A DNA stretch of 64,000 nt from Bacillus sp. FJAT-18017 (GCF_001278805.1 NZ_CP012602.1:4065501-4129500); one strand, 5' to 3'. Positions 18,004 to 25,696 are shown, counted from the stretch's first letter. Numbers and translations: made by a program. The notes: generated by a model from the sequence alone, not told the origin.

Positions 18004-18111
18004 AAATATAATTCGCTTCTTAAAGCGGCTTTTTTTATCCCTTGGTACGCAATAATGTTGATAATCGATCAAAAAAACAACTCCTATACGAGCTCTTTTT
18101 ATAGCGGTATC

Positions 18112-18142
18112 TTCTTCAACTTAAGCACCCAGTTGAATAAAA
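18112..18142. repeat. Palindromic cassette core
   Basis: TTCAACT, TAAGCACCC, AGTTGAA form exact inverted arms, followed by TAAAA. A single-core site between small units. Confidence 0.5.
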
Positions 18143-18225
18143 ACAAGTGTATTTCATTGCCCGTTTGTGAATAGCATTTTCCTCATCTCCAAAGTCATTA
18201 GTTACTCCAACAACCTTTTATTATT

Positions 18226-18257
18226 GTTCAACTAACCTGCCCCGTTTGTTTAAGTGC
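18226..18257. repeat. Cassette core with AAGTGC arm
   Basis: GTTCAACTAACCTGC CCC GTTTGTTTAAGTGC. From CCCG at 18241 rightwards the sequence matches 23347 onwards, marking the left border of a duplicated unit. Confidence 0.7.
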
Positions 18258-18303
18258 ATTATTTCACAAACTTAGCCGTTTATTGAAGCGAAATTCTTTT
18301 AAT

Positions 18304-18612
18304 TTATTTCTGTTCGTATTTCACAAGGTATGGAAAAATTAGCGAAATTAGCAAACCATATACAAGTCCCACTGTAACAAAATACGGAATAGTAAATGAT
18401 TGGTTTTTTGCATATGGAAGTAAAATAAATACTATTGGTAGTGTTATTATTAGTAAACCTAGTAAACTTATTAAAATCCTCGATTCAACACTCACCTTAT
18501 ACTCCGTTCCACAATGGCTGCATTTAATTGGTCTATAACTTAAAAAGAGTGATTTATAAATTTGACTCCACTTCATTTTCTTTTTACATTCACCACATTT
18601 TTGTAACCCCAT
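18304..18612 (-). CDS. TIGR04104-like zinc-ribbon membrane protein (copy 1)
   Basis: A 102-residue protein starting MGLQKCGECKKKMKW. Two CxxC pairs (CGEC at about 6-9, CSHC at about 30-33) form a zinc ribbon of the Bacillus cxxc-20-cxxc family, followed by two membrane helices and a KYEQK tail. A longer start exists, but GGGGGAATGGG precedes this ATG. A close paralogue is at 23410-23703 in a second copy of the unit. Function unknown. Confidence 0.7.
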   Translation of the reverse strand: MGLQKCGECKKKMKWSQIYKSLFLSYRPIKCSHCGTEYKVSVESRILISLLGLLIITLPIVFILLPYAKNQSFTIPYFVTVGLVYGLLISLIFPYLVKYEQK

Positions 18613-18757
18613 AATTTCCCATTCCCCCTTTGAATAGTAACTTAGATAACCAAATTGTATCATTAATTTCCACATTTTGGTTTAAATTCATTTTAAGTCA
18701 TTCATATTTGCCTTCGAGCAACTGCCCCCTCGGTTTTGTAGATATGTATAAAATTCT

Positions 18758-18790
18758 TATTCAACTAAACTGCCCCGTTTGTTAAAGAAG
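18758..18790. repeat. Cassette core
   Basis: TTCAACTAAACTGCCCC GTTTGTTAAAGAAG. Confidence 0.7.
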
Positions 18791-18853
18791 CCTAAAAAAG
18801 TACATAAATAAACAATATACAAACCAAACTAAGAAAAAAAGTGGTGAATCATA

Positions 18854-18991
18854 ATGGCTAATTCAAAAACGAATCAACTGCTCATAGGAAGTACAATATT
18901 ATCTAGTGCTCTTAGCATCACAATTATTGCTTTGACAATTTATCACCATTTTACAATTCAAGATAAAATTGATGAACTAAAGAAGGCTTAG
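18854..18991 (+). CDS. Single-helix membrane peptide
   Basis: A 45-residue protein (MANSKTNQLLIGSTILSSAL...) with one long membrane helix (residues 8-31) and a charged tail ending DELKKA. A GGTGA site lies 5 bases before the ATG. Its last codons form the left arm of a terminator. Too short for family assignment. Confidence 0.5.
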   Translation: MANSKTNQLLIGSTILSSALSITIIALTIYHHFTIQDKIDELKKA

Positions 18992-19009
18992 TTAACTAAG
19001 CCTTCTTTA
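18980..19009 (+). terminator. Terminator fused to the next repeat
   Basis: AAGAAGGCTTAG and CTAAGCCTTCTTT pair around TTAA and run directly into the cassette core that follows. Confidence 0.75.
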
Positions 19010-19096
19010 ACTAACCTGCCCCGTTTGTTTAAAAAGGAATTCAACAAAAAGGCGGTTAATCCTTACTGGATCAACACACCCGTTAATTCAACAAAT
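19007..19096. repeat. Long cassette repeat
   Basis: AACTAACCTGCCCC GTTTGTTTAAAAAGG core, hairpin (GGCGGTTAATCC / GGATCAACAC), second core CACCC GTTAATTCAAC. Confidence 0.8.
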
Positions 19097-19112
19097 AGAC
19101 TTCATTCTGAGG

Positions 19113-20282
19113 TCATGTATCTGCTGAAAAAGCTGATTCTTTTTTTGTTAGCTGGACCTTTTGGGTACTAAGGACAAAACTAATGATTGCTGCAATACTA
19201 CAAACATACGGAAGGAAAGGGTATCCCCAATTAGATATGACATAACCACCAATCATTGAACCAATTGTAATACCAATATACAGAGCCGTATTATTCCACG
19301 CCATAACAATTCCTCGTTCTTTTGGATATTCGACCGCTAATCGTGCTTGGTATGATGTAAATCCAGCATATCCAACCAAAGCCCATATGAATAGGAAGAA
19401 ATAAATCCAATCGCCAGATGAGAAGAATATACCTAAACAAACGAGTATTAGAGTCAAGAAAATTAGTGTAGCTTTCGAAATCTTCCTTTCTCCAAACCTA
19501 TCTGTTAATTGTCCACTTATAAGACTCCCTAAAACAGCACCGATACCATAAAAAGTAACAGCTAATGCGATTTCTGATGATGAGAATCTATTTTCGGAAT
19601 AAAGAGCCGCACCTAAGTAAATATAAAGAGCATACATTGAAATTGCCCAAATGGCTGTAACACTTACCGAACCAAGTATTCTTAGCAGATTTCCTTCTAA
19701 TAAATTTCTTGTTAAATCGCTTTTAGAAACGTATTTCCACGTTTTGAAATTTACTACCGCCAATATAGTTCCTATAATAGCCATTACAACAAATACCGAA
19801 CGCCAACCAAGAAAAAGCTCTAGTAACGTACCGAATGGGGCTCCCGCCCATAGGGCTGTTAAATGTCCCGAAACAACAATAGAAAGCCAAGTTCCTCTCC
19901 GATTTAATGGTGCAATATCCCCGATAATTGCATAAATCAAAGGGGTGACCGCAGCAACGGACAAACCAGCTAAAATACGACTAATGATTAACCAGGTAAA
20001 AGAAGGTGAAAAGGCAGTTAAGGCATTAGAGAAGGAAAATAACAATAACCCAAACGAAATAAAAGCCCCACGTCCATTTTTATCTGAAGCCCAACCAAAG
20101 AAAGGTGCTGCAATAGCATATGTTACAGCAAAAACAGTTACCATCCATCCTGTCATAGCTGAACTAACATTATACGCTTCCGAAATGAACGGTAGTAACG
20201 GAGACACTACAAATAAATCAGTCCCCATTAGAAACAAAGTTACCCAACCAACACTTAAACATATTCTCCCTCGCAACCCCAT
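19113..20282 (-). CDS. MFS transporter (drug/sugar efflux type)
   Basis: A 389-residue major facilitator with twelve predicted helices. It carries an MFS motif A in the first cytoplasmic loop (GWASDKNGRGAFISFG) and a second-half equivalent (GQLTDRFGERKISKA). The AraJ/Bcr-like class exports drugs, sugars or amino acids by proton exchange; the substrate is unknown. The ATG at 20282 follows GGGGGATG. It is the largest passenger in this part of the array. Confidence 0.82.
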   Translation of the reverse strand: MGLRGRICLSVGWVTLFLMGTDLFVVSPLLPFISEAYNVSSAMTGWMVTVFAVTYAIAAPFFGWASDKNGRGAFISFGLLLFSFSNALTAFSPSFTWLIISRILAGLSVAAVTPLIYAIIGDIAPLNRRGTWLSIVVSGHLTALWAGAPFGTLLELFLGWRSVFVVMAIIGTILAVVNFKTWKYVSKSDLTRNLLEGNLLRILGSVSVTAIWAISMYALYIYLGAALYSENRFSSSEIALAVTFYGIGAVLGSLISGQLTDRFGERKISKATLIFLTLILVCLGIFFSSGDWIYFFLFIWALVGYAGFTSYQARLAVEYPKERGIVMAWNNTALYIGITIGSMIGGYVISNWGYPFLPYVCSIAAIISFVLSTQKVQLTKKESAFSADT

Positions 20283-20345
20283 TACATCCCCCATTTACAT
20301 TTATTATTAAATGTATATTTTTCAGAGTTGTAAAAAGGACTTCCT

Positions 20346-20371
20346 TTCAAGTAAACTGCCCCGTTAGCACC
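20346..20371. repeat. Short cassette core
   Basis: TCAAGTAAACTGCCCC GTTAGCACC. Confidence 0.72.
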
Positions 20372-20459
20372 TTCATTCATTCTTTCTTTCCATTCAATTG
20401 TCGGTTTATTTTAAATTAGCTGTTCAAAGGTCATAATATCCTCCTGTAGAGTTTCCTTA

Positions 20460-20543
20460 TTAATTTGGGACTTCCTTATCCTTATCACAAGCCCCTAAAA
20501 GAAAGGCTGAAGAAAAAATAAAAAACAGGGCTATCTTTTTCAT
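20460..20543 (-). CDS. Minimal lipoprotein or lipoprotein remnant
   Basis: A 27-codon frame beginning MKKIALFFIFSSAFLLGACDK has a full signal peptide and lipobox (LLGAC) and a good AAGGGAG site, but stops only seven residues after the lipidated cysteine. It may be a degraded lipoprotein gene or a lysis-type short lipopeptide. Nothing coding-like continues beyond the stop. Confidence 0.45.
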   Translation of the reverse strand: MKKIALFFIFSSAFLLGACDKDKEVPN

Positions 20544-20632
20544 ACGTTATAACTCCCTTATGTCTATATGATAATTATAAGGGACAAGTTGGTAAAACAT
20601 AATAATCTTTCAGATTATTTTTATTACTTCAT

Positions 20633-20666
20633 CTTCAACTAAACTGCCCCGTTAGCTTAATAAACC
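20633..20666. repeat. Short cassette core upstream of the recombinase
   Basis: CTTCAACTAAACTGCCCC GTTAGCTTAATAAACC. It lies about 80 bp before the recombinase start, the place where an integron would have its attachment site. Confidence 0.75.
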
Positions 20667-20741
20667 TTCCCCTTGAGTCTTTATTTCTAGAAACCAGGCA
20701 ATAATTCCTCTTGAAATCCAATTAATCGGGAGGGATTTATT

Positions 20742-21581
20742 TTGTTATTGTCTAAAGCGTGGGAAACATATGAAGCGGATAAACGAATTGAAGGCTTTTC
20801 CCCCTATACGTTAAAAGCCTATGGGATTCAGGCAAAGCTGATTATTAAGTTCTTTGAGGATGCAGATATTGCCACATTAACCACCGATCTTTTGAAGGCA
20901 TACCTCGCAAATCCAAGTAGGAGCTTAAAACCTTCGAGTTTAGCACACAGGATACGGTTTATGAAGTCATTGTTCCGTTGGTGTCACGAGGAAGGTCATA
21001 TATCCCATAACCCAGCAGCTAAAATCAAGGAACCTAAAGTCGGAAAGAGAATCCCCAAGTTTTTAACCGAAAAGGAGATTGAAATGTTGCGTGAGGCTTG
21101 TATAAGTCCAATGGAAAAAGCCTTATTCGAATTTATGTTCTCGACGGGGTGTAGGATAGGAGAAATCGTATCGCTAGAGTGCAATTCAATTAATTGGTCT
21201 AACCGTTCTGCTATTGTAAGAGGAAAAGGAGACAAGGAACGTGAGGTCTATTTCAATATTCGAGCTGAAATCTGGCTAAAGCGATACATTGACAGCCGTG
21301 AGGATAATGACGCAGCTATTTTTGTGACAGAACGGCACCCACATAGGATGAGTATTGCCCAAATGAGATATGTGATAAAGAGAATTTCTGCTCGTGCGGG
21401 AATCAATAAGGAAATCCATCCCCACCAACTTAGACACAGCTATGCAACCCACTTATTAAACAATGGTGCCCCAATTGAAGTCATCCAGAGTCTTTTGGGG
21501 CACGAGAAGAGTGAAACCACTCGGATTTATGCCCAACTAAGCGGCAGGTTAAGACAAGAATTTTATCAAAAGTATTTCTAA
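20742..21581 (+). CDS. Tyrosine recombinase (XerC/D-like), candidate cassette recombinase
   Basis: A 279-residue site-specific recombinase. An N-terminal SAM-like core-binding domain (about 1-95) is followed by the catalytic domain with a full active site: R138 (STGCRIGE), K162 (RGKGDKERE), H228 and R231 (HPHQLRHSYATHL), H254 (LLGHEKSETT) and nucleophile Y263 (RIYAQ). It lacks room for the extra helix that marks integron IntI enzymes and is of XerC/D length. The TTG start at 20742 follows GGGAGGG. It is on the plus strand, with a cassette core on each side and its own terminator. I infer that it acts on the cores; housekeeping Xer or phage origin is the alternative. Confidence 0.85.
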   Translation: MLLSKAWETYEADKRIEGFSPYTLKAYGIQAKLIIKFFEDADIATLTTDLLKAYLANPSRSLKPSSLAHRIRFMKSLFRWCHEEGHISHNPAAKIKEPKVGKRIPKFLTEKEIEMLREACISPMEKALFEFMFSTGCRIGEIVSLECNSINWSNRSAIVRGKGDKEREVYFNIRAEIWLKRYIDSREDNDAAIFVTERHPHRMSIAQMRYVIKRISARAGINKEIHPHQLRHSYATHLLNNGAPIEVIQSLLGHEKSETTRIYAQLSGRLRQEFYQKYF

Positions 21582-21582
21582 G

Positions 21583-21622
21583 CAAAGAGCAACGCGTCTC
21601 AAGCGTTGCTCTTTGCTCTTGT
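21583..21622 (+). terminator. Terminator of the recombinase gene
   Basis: AGCAAAGAGCAACGC and GCGTTGCTCTTTGCT form a perfect 15-bp stem around GTCTCAA, followed by CTTGTGCTTT. Confidence 0.85.
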
Positions 21623-21625
21623 GCT

Positions 21626-21651
21626 TTCGCACCCGTTAGTTCAATAAGAAA
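21626..21651. repeat. Cassette core downstream of the recombinase
   Basis: TTCGCACCC GTTAGTTCAATAAG, of the second-core type. It sits next to the recombinase terminator, so the recombinase unit is bounded like the other units. Confidence 0.65.
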
Positions 21652-21740
21652 TGAGATGCTTCTTCAACAATCGGGTCCTTTAATGGAAGAACTAAGATAT
21701 TTATGTTAGCTGATATAGCTCTGTAAGAACAGTAAAAAAT

Positions 21741-22565
21741 TTAAACCTGAAGTGCCTTTTGTAATGATTTTTTCATTGCTTCTACAAAGTCATTACGTGT
21801 CTCTTCAGATAATTCCAATAAGGAAAGATAAGGATTTAAATCTTCTAATTCTACCAATAGCAGCTCCCCTTGTTCGCTTCGACAGGCATCAACTCGTTGA
21901 ATACCCCAGTCAAGATTATTCCAGTCGATGAAACGTTTAGCAAAAGCTAGATCTTCTTCCGTAGGTACATACTCTTTCAATTCCCATCTTTTATCTTTAT
22001 CTGGTGCATAAAGGCCGTACTGAAATTCTTTGTCGATAAAATAAAATGAGACTTCATATTCAAAATCGATAAATGGTTGTACCAATGTATTTTTCGATTC
22101 TGAATTAACTTTCTCACTCAATTCATCTTTTGTAACGAATTCCATCCCGATCGAGTCTGCCCCATCTTTCGGCTTTACGATATACCTGTCTACACTAGGG
22201 AGTTTATTTAGGGAATCAAGGGTATCAATCGTTGGAATGACAGGAAAATGAGCATTTGTTAGTTCAAGTAAATATTCTTTTCCGTTCATATCAGCCTTCC
22301 CATCAAACGAATTATATGTGTTTAAATGTTTAGAAACAATTCGGTTGCGGAACGCTTCATATTTTTCTTTAAAATTTGCGACTGGACCTGCATTTCGAAA
22401 GACAATTAAATCAACTTGATCTTCAAATGCCTCGATATCTTCAGGATGACAGATACCCAAATTAAAGTCTTCTCTTAGTTTAGAAGTAAGAAATAAATCC
22501 TCTTCATAATAGTTTCTTCCTTTTGCTTCATAATATAAATCTGTTACAAATAGTAGCGTCTTCAT
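21741..22565 (-). CDS. ATP-grasp family protein under T-box control
   Basis: A 274-residue protein with an N-terminal pre-ATP-grasp half (MKTLLFVTDLYYEAKGR...) and an ATP-grasp fold from about residue 110 (VDRYIVKPKDGADSIGMEF, LVQPFIDFEYEVSFYFID). The metal site is LLLVELEDLNPYLSL, the equivalent of the E-x-N pair. ATP-grasp enzymes join a carboxylate to an amine or thiol; amino-acid or peptide ligation fits a T-box-controlled gene, but the substrate is unknown. GGGTGAAGG precedes the ATG at 22565. Confidence 0.75.
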   Translation of the reverse strand: MKTLLFVTDLYYEAKGRNYYEEDLFLTSKLREDFNLGICHPEDIEAFEDQVDLIVFRNAGPVANFKEKYEAFRNRIVSKHLNTYNSFDGKADMNGKEYLLELTNAHFPVIPTIDTLDSLNKLPSVDRYIVKPKDGADSIGMEFVTKDELSEKVNSESKNTLVQPFIDFEYEVSFYFIDKEFQYGLYAPDKDKRWELKEYVPTEEDLAFAKRFIDWNNLDWGIQRVDACRSEQGELLLVELEDLNPYLSLLELSEETRNDFVEAMKKSLQKALQV

Positions 22566-22616
22566 TACGCCTTCACCCACTTTTCTTAAATTTTTATTGT
22601 AAAAACATCCTAAAAA

Positions 22617-22882
22617 ACAAAAAATCCCGTCTCAGTAAGAGACGAGATTGAAACTCGCGGTACCACTCTTGTTTAATAAAATGTTTGTAATAACACTTTA
22701 CTACCCTTTACAAACGTACAATCATACGTTGTCCCTTGTCACGGAGGGGACCGATAAAGCTTACTAAAAATTCAGCTTTACTTCTCGGAGATGATTTTCG
22801 GCTATTATCTGAACACTGGTTTTCAGCAAACACCAGCTCTCTGTGGAACAGAACCAATAACGTACTCTTTCTCTTCATAGAA
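22617..22882 (-). ncRNA. T-box leader, probably isoleucine-specific
   Basis: On the minus strand the leader has the Stem I elements CAGAGAGCTGGTG and ACCAGTG, the T-box sequence AGTGGTACCGCGAGTTTC (plus positions 22654-22670) and a terminator AATCTCGTCTC...GAGACGGGATTTTTT. The candidate specifier is AUC in GAAAATCATCTCCGAG, which would read tRNA-Ile; the UGGU pairing base fits an A discriminator. Uncharged tRNA binding would favour antitermination and expression of the ATP-grasp gene 50 bp downstream. Confidence 0.85.
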
Positions 22883-23043
22883 TTTAAATTAAATTAATTA
22901 GACATCATTATATTACTATTCTGAAAATAAGGCAAATGGATATTTAAGGGAAGTTTACTGGATTCCTATAATTATTTTCTTGAACACTTTAATATCCTCT
23001 TCCTTTTAAAAGTGTTTCTTAACAAACTGACCCTGTTTGTTGA

Positions 23044-23238
23044 TTGATTAATTCAGTTTTAATATTTGATTTAAAAATGAACTTCATCATTGAATTCAAA
23101 CACGAAGTTTTTGAAAAAGTTGAAACGATAAGCTACTCAATTTTTGTTCCCGTATTCTTTGCCTACATTGATATTTCGGTTGAATGCATATGCGACATCT
23201 ACTTTTATCATATTTTACTACCACTCCTGGTTATTTAA
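23044..23238 (+). pseudogene. Fragment of a cation/proton antiporter gene
   Basis: Codons about 18-48 (FKHEVFEKVETISYSIFVPV...) match an internal segment of the intact antiporter at 54431-55585 (FKQEVFEKVETISYSIFVPV...), with clear DNA similarity over about 90 bp. Both sides are unrelated to the antiporter, so this is a gene remnant inside the array, and there is no ribosome binding site. Confidence 0.65.
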
Positions 23239-23274
23239 TTGGTTCAAATATCAAAATAATAACAAAGTGTTGTT

Positions 23275-23362
23275 GAGCTAACCTGCCCCGTTTGTTCAAT
23301 AAAGAATTCACCAAAAAGGTGCCTTAATCCTTCTTGGATCAAAGCACCCGTTTGTTTAAGTG
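23275..23362. repeat. Long cassette repeat
   Basis: GCTAACCTGCCCC GTTTGTTCAATAAAG core, hairpin GGTGCCTTAATCC / GGATCAAAGCACC, second core GCACCC GTTTGTTTAAGTGC. The second core matches the border at 18241, so a unit boundary lies at 23347. Confidence 0.82.
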
Positions 23363-23409
23363 CATCACTTCACAAACTTAGCTGTTTATTGAAGCGAAAT
23401 TCTTTTAAT

Positions 23410-23703
23410 TTATTTCCGTTCGTATTTCACAAGGTATGGAAAAATTAGCGAAATTAGCAAACTATATACAAGTCCCACTGTAACAGTAAATGGAATAGTA
23501 AATGATTGGTTTTTTGCATATGGACCTAAAATAACTACTATTGGTACTGATATTAGTAAACCTATTAAAATCCTCGATGAAAAATTTGCCCTATATTCCG
23601 TTCCACAGTGACTGCATTTAATTCTATAACCTAGGAAGAGTGATTTATAAATTTGACTCCACTTCATTTTCTTTTTACATTCACCACATCTTTGTAACCC
23701 CAT
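23410..23703 (-). CDS. TIGR04104-like zinc-ribbon membrane protein (copy 2)
   Basis: A 97-residue paralogue of the protein at 18304-18612, starting MGLQRCGECKKKMKW with the same CGEC and CSHC pairs and two helices; a short stretch in the first helix is deleted (ILIGLLISVPIVVILG versus the longer copy 1). Flanking DNA is also shared, so the whole unit was copied and then diverged. Confidence 0.7.
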   Translation of the reverse strand: MGLQRCGECKKKMKWSQIYKSLFLGYRIKCSHCGTEYRANFSSRILIGLLISVPIVVILGPYAKNQSFTIPFTVTVGLVYSLLISLIFPYLVKYERK

Positions 23704-23781
23704 ACTTTCCCATTCCCCCTTTGAATGGTAACTTAGATAACCTAATTGTATCATTAGTTTCCACTTTTTGGTATTTTTGCT

Positions 23782-23812
23782 TCTTCAACTAATCTGCCCC
23801 GTTAGCACAATA
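23782..23812. repeat. Short cassette core
   Basis: TTCAACTAATCTGCCCC GTTAGCACAATAAC, left border of duplicated block copy 2. Confidence 0.75.
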
Positions 23813-24160
23813 ACAACAAGAGAGTGGACGTGGCGGCATAGTATAACCGTCCCCTTAAGAAAATTAATAGCGATAGTTGTCCGATTGGAGCTCATTATAT
23901 TGCTTATTGGTGAAAGGTTAATATAAATCATTATTTTTCTGTATTAATTTATCACAAGCAGCTATAAAGCATAATACGCCTAATGTTTTTACAATGGTGT
24001 TACCTATAACAGAGTTTTCCACAGTTGTGCCCAGGAGAAGACTTCCCAAAAATAAAAGAAAAAAACCAAACAAGGTCTTCATATATACTCCTTCTTGTTT
24101 TATTCCTTGTATAACCTCTATATTGTTCCAATAAATCCTTTTTCCACAAACCTGCCCCGT
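23793..24160. repeat. Duplicated cassette, copy 2
   Basis: It matches 16033-16400 base for base except a few substitutions and no gaps. After CCTGCCCCGT the copies part (CTGTTTAATAAAG versus TAGTTTAAAAAAG). Confidence 0.85.
23918..24082 (-). CDS. Small two-helix membrane protein (duplicated cassette gene, copy 2)
   Basis: A 54-residue protein nearly identical to the one at 16158-16322, with the same AAGGAG site. The frame is intact in both copies, suggesting recent duplication or selection to keep it. Confidence 0.6.
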   Translation of the reverse strand: MKTLFGFFLLFLGSLLLGTTVENSVIGNTIVKTLGVLCFIAACDKLIQKNNDLY

Positions 24161-24174
24161 TAGTTTAAAAAAGA
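24142..24174. repeat. Short cassette core
   Basis: CCACAAACCTGCCCC GTTAGTTTAAAAAAG; right border of duplicated block copy 2. Confidence 0.72.
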
Positions 24175-24214
24175 CTTCAAAAAAGAGAGCCATCCGTTCA
24201 CTGTTAACTTAAGT

Positions 24215-24493
24215 TTAATCCAAGAACGGGATTAGCCCGAAAAGGATAAAGTAGAGCAATATTCCTGTGATTTTCCATTTAGAATGTCTACAAATTACAA
24301 TTAAGCTAATACATAAAATTGTGAACAAAATAAAGCCTACGGGTCTTAAGTGGCCTTCTAAAGGACCCGCTCTATTCATAGTTAAAACTAAGATGGAAAT
24401 GAGGGCTAAAGGAACAAAAAACCAATTATTTTCTTTTTTCAAGTAAGCTCTGATACTTTCCAAATTATTAAAACCCCCTGCATTTTTATCCAT
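24215..24493 (-). CDS. Small three-helix membrane protein
   Basis: A 92-residue protein with a charged N-terminus (MDKNAGGFNNLESIRAYLKKE) and three hydrophobic segments (about 24-40, 50-66 and 72-90). No family recognised. Single-gene unit between cores at 24142 and 24536. Confidence 0.55.
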   Translation of the reverse strand: MDKNAGGFNNLESIRAYLKKENNWFFVPLALISILVLTMNRAGPLEGHLRPVGFILFTILCISLIVICRHSKWKITGILLYFILFGLIPFLD

Positions 24494-24535
24494 ATTTTAA
24501 CACACACAATTAGATACATAATAGATATTTCTTCT

Positions 24536-24616
24536 TACACTAAACTCCCCGTTTGTTCAATAAGGATTTCAACAAAAGGGTGGTTAATCCTTCCTGGATC
24601 AACGCACCCGTTTAAA
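24536..24616. repeat. Long cassette repeat
   Basis: CACTAAACTCCCC GTTTGTTCAATAAGG core, hairpin (GGTGGTTAATCC / GGATCAACGCACC), second core CACCC GTTTAAAAG. Confidence 0.78.
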
Positions 24617-24752
24617 AGTGAATCGCATCTGTTTTAGAGTTATGCTGATTCAAGAGGTCTATATCAGATCCCCTAAAAAATAAATATGTACAGGTACTAC
24701 TTTAATAAATCTGTTGATATTTGGAAACATTCTTATGGAGGAGGTGTCTTTG

Positions 24753-25532
24753 TTGAAAAGAACAACTGTTGGAATTATTGTTTTAACGGTCCTTTTTAGT
24801 ACAGCTTTTGTATTCTTTAGCAATAAATCTAATATTAAAGGTACATCTGTGAAAGCTAACGAACAAACTGACTATGAACAAAAACTACAAAGAAGCGTTG
24901 AAAAAGGGCTTCAGGAATATGATGTTGTTCATCAAGTTATGCCTTGGTATTATGAAACAATGGTTATATTTAATATTCAAACCACAATAAATGGCAACGA
25001 CGCTAAAGCAAAAAAATTCGCAGGACAAATAAAAAACAAAGTTGATGATATAGTTCTTTCAAAGAAAATAAAAACACATTACAAGCATTACTTTATAGCT
25101 ATCTACAATGCAAATGGCGAAGACCTCGTTACTCGTTCAAAAGATGGTTCTCTTAAAAAGGATATAAAAAATATCGGTACTATACAGACTGAAAAGTTGC
25201 CACAAGAGTATACCCAAGAACAGGCACTTAAAAATGGAGATATATTAATGAAGAATAGAACCAAAAAGCAAAAGGAGAAAATTAAACAGTTTAAGCGGAG
25301 TGTCATAGATGGAAAACCAGATTTTATACGATTCACCCGGTTTACTTCCTCTGGTGCTGCTGTATTAACAGAGTACCATTTTAACGGGCAGATGATTTAT
25401 TATCGGTACGACAGTTCAAGAGATAAATCAGGGGTATCTGACATTTTGGAAGACTATTGCAAAGAACTTGTAACCGATTCAGAAATGTCATATATTACTC
25501 AATGTTACAAGAACCATACGCTCGAGTTTTAA
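24753..25532 (+). CDS. Membrane-anchored DUF4030/DUF4362-like protein
   Basis: A 259-residue protein starting at TTG with GGAGGAGGTG upstream (longer starts are possible). One N-terminal membrane helix, then a DUF4030-like region (QTDYEQKLQRSVEKGLQEYD..., VDDIVLSKKIKTHYKHYFIAIYN) and a DUF4362-like C-terminus (DGKPDFIRFTRFTSSGAAVLTEYHFNG... then DSSRDKSG). Both domains are common in Bacillus secreted proteins of unknown function. Plus strand within the array. Confidence 0.65.
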   Translation: MKRTTVGIIVLTVLFSTAFVFFSNKSNIKGTSVKANEQTDYEQKLQRSVEKGLQEYDVVHQVMPWYYETMVIFNIQTTINGNDAKAKKFAGQIKNKVDDIVLSKKIKTHYKHYFIAIYNANGEDLVTRSKDGSLKKDIKNIGTIQTEKLPQEYTQEQALKNGDILMKNRTKKQKEKIKQFKRSVIDGKPDFIRFTRFTSSGAAVLTEYHFNGQMIYYRYDSSRDKSGVSDILEDYCKELVTDSEMSYITQCYKNHTLEF

Positions 25533-25597
25533 GCTTTTTTCATATGAATACGGTGAAGTGACACTTGGAATCTATCCAGGTGTTTTTGAAAACGTTG

Positions 25598-25693
25598 TTA
25601 AACTAACCTGCCTGTTGTTTGTTCAATAAGGTGTTCAACAAAAAGGGCGGTTAATAATCATTCCTGGATTAAAGCTCACGTTAGCTGAACAAG
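25598..25693. repeat. Long cassette repeat, slightly rearranged
   Basis: TTAAACTAACCTGCC TGTTGTTTGTTCAATAAGG core, hairpin arms GGCGGTTAATAATC / GGATTAAAGC, second core TCAC GTTAGCTGAACAAG. Small insertions set it apart from the consensus. Confidence 0.72.
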
Positions 25694-25696
25694 AAC

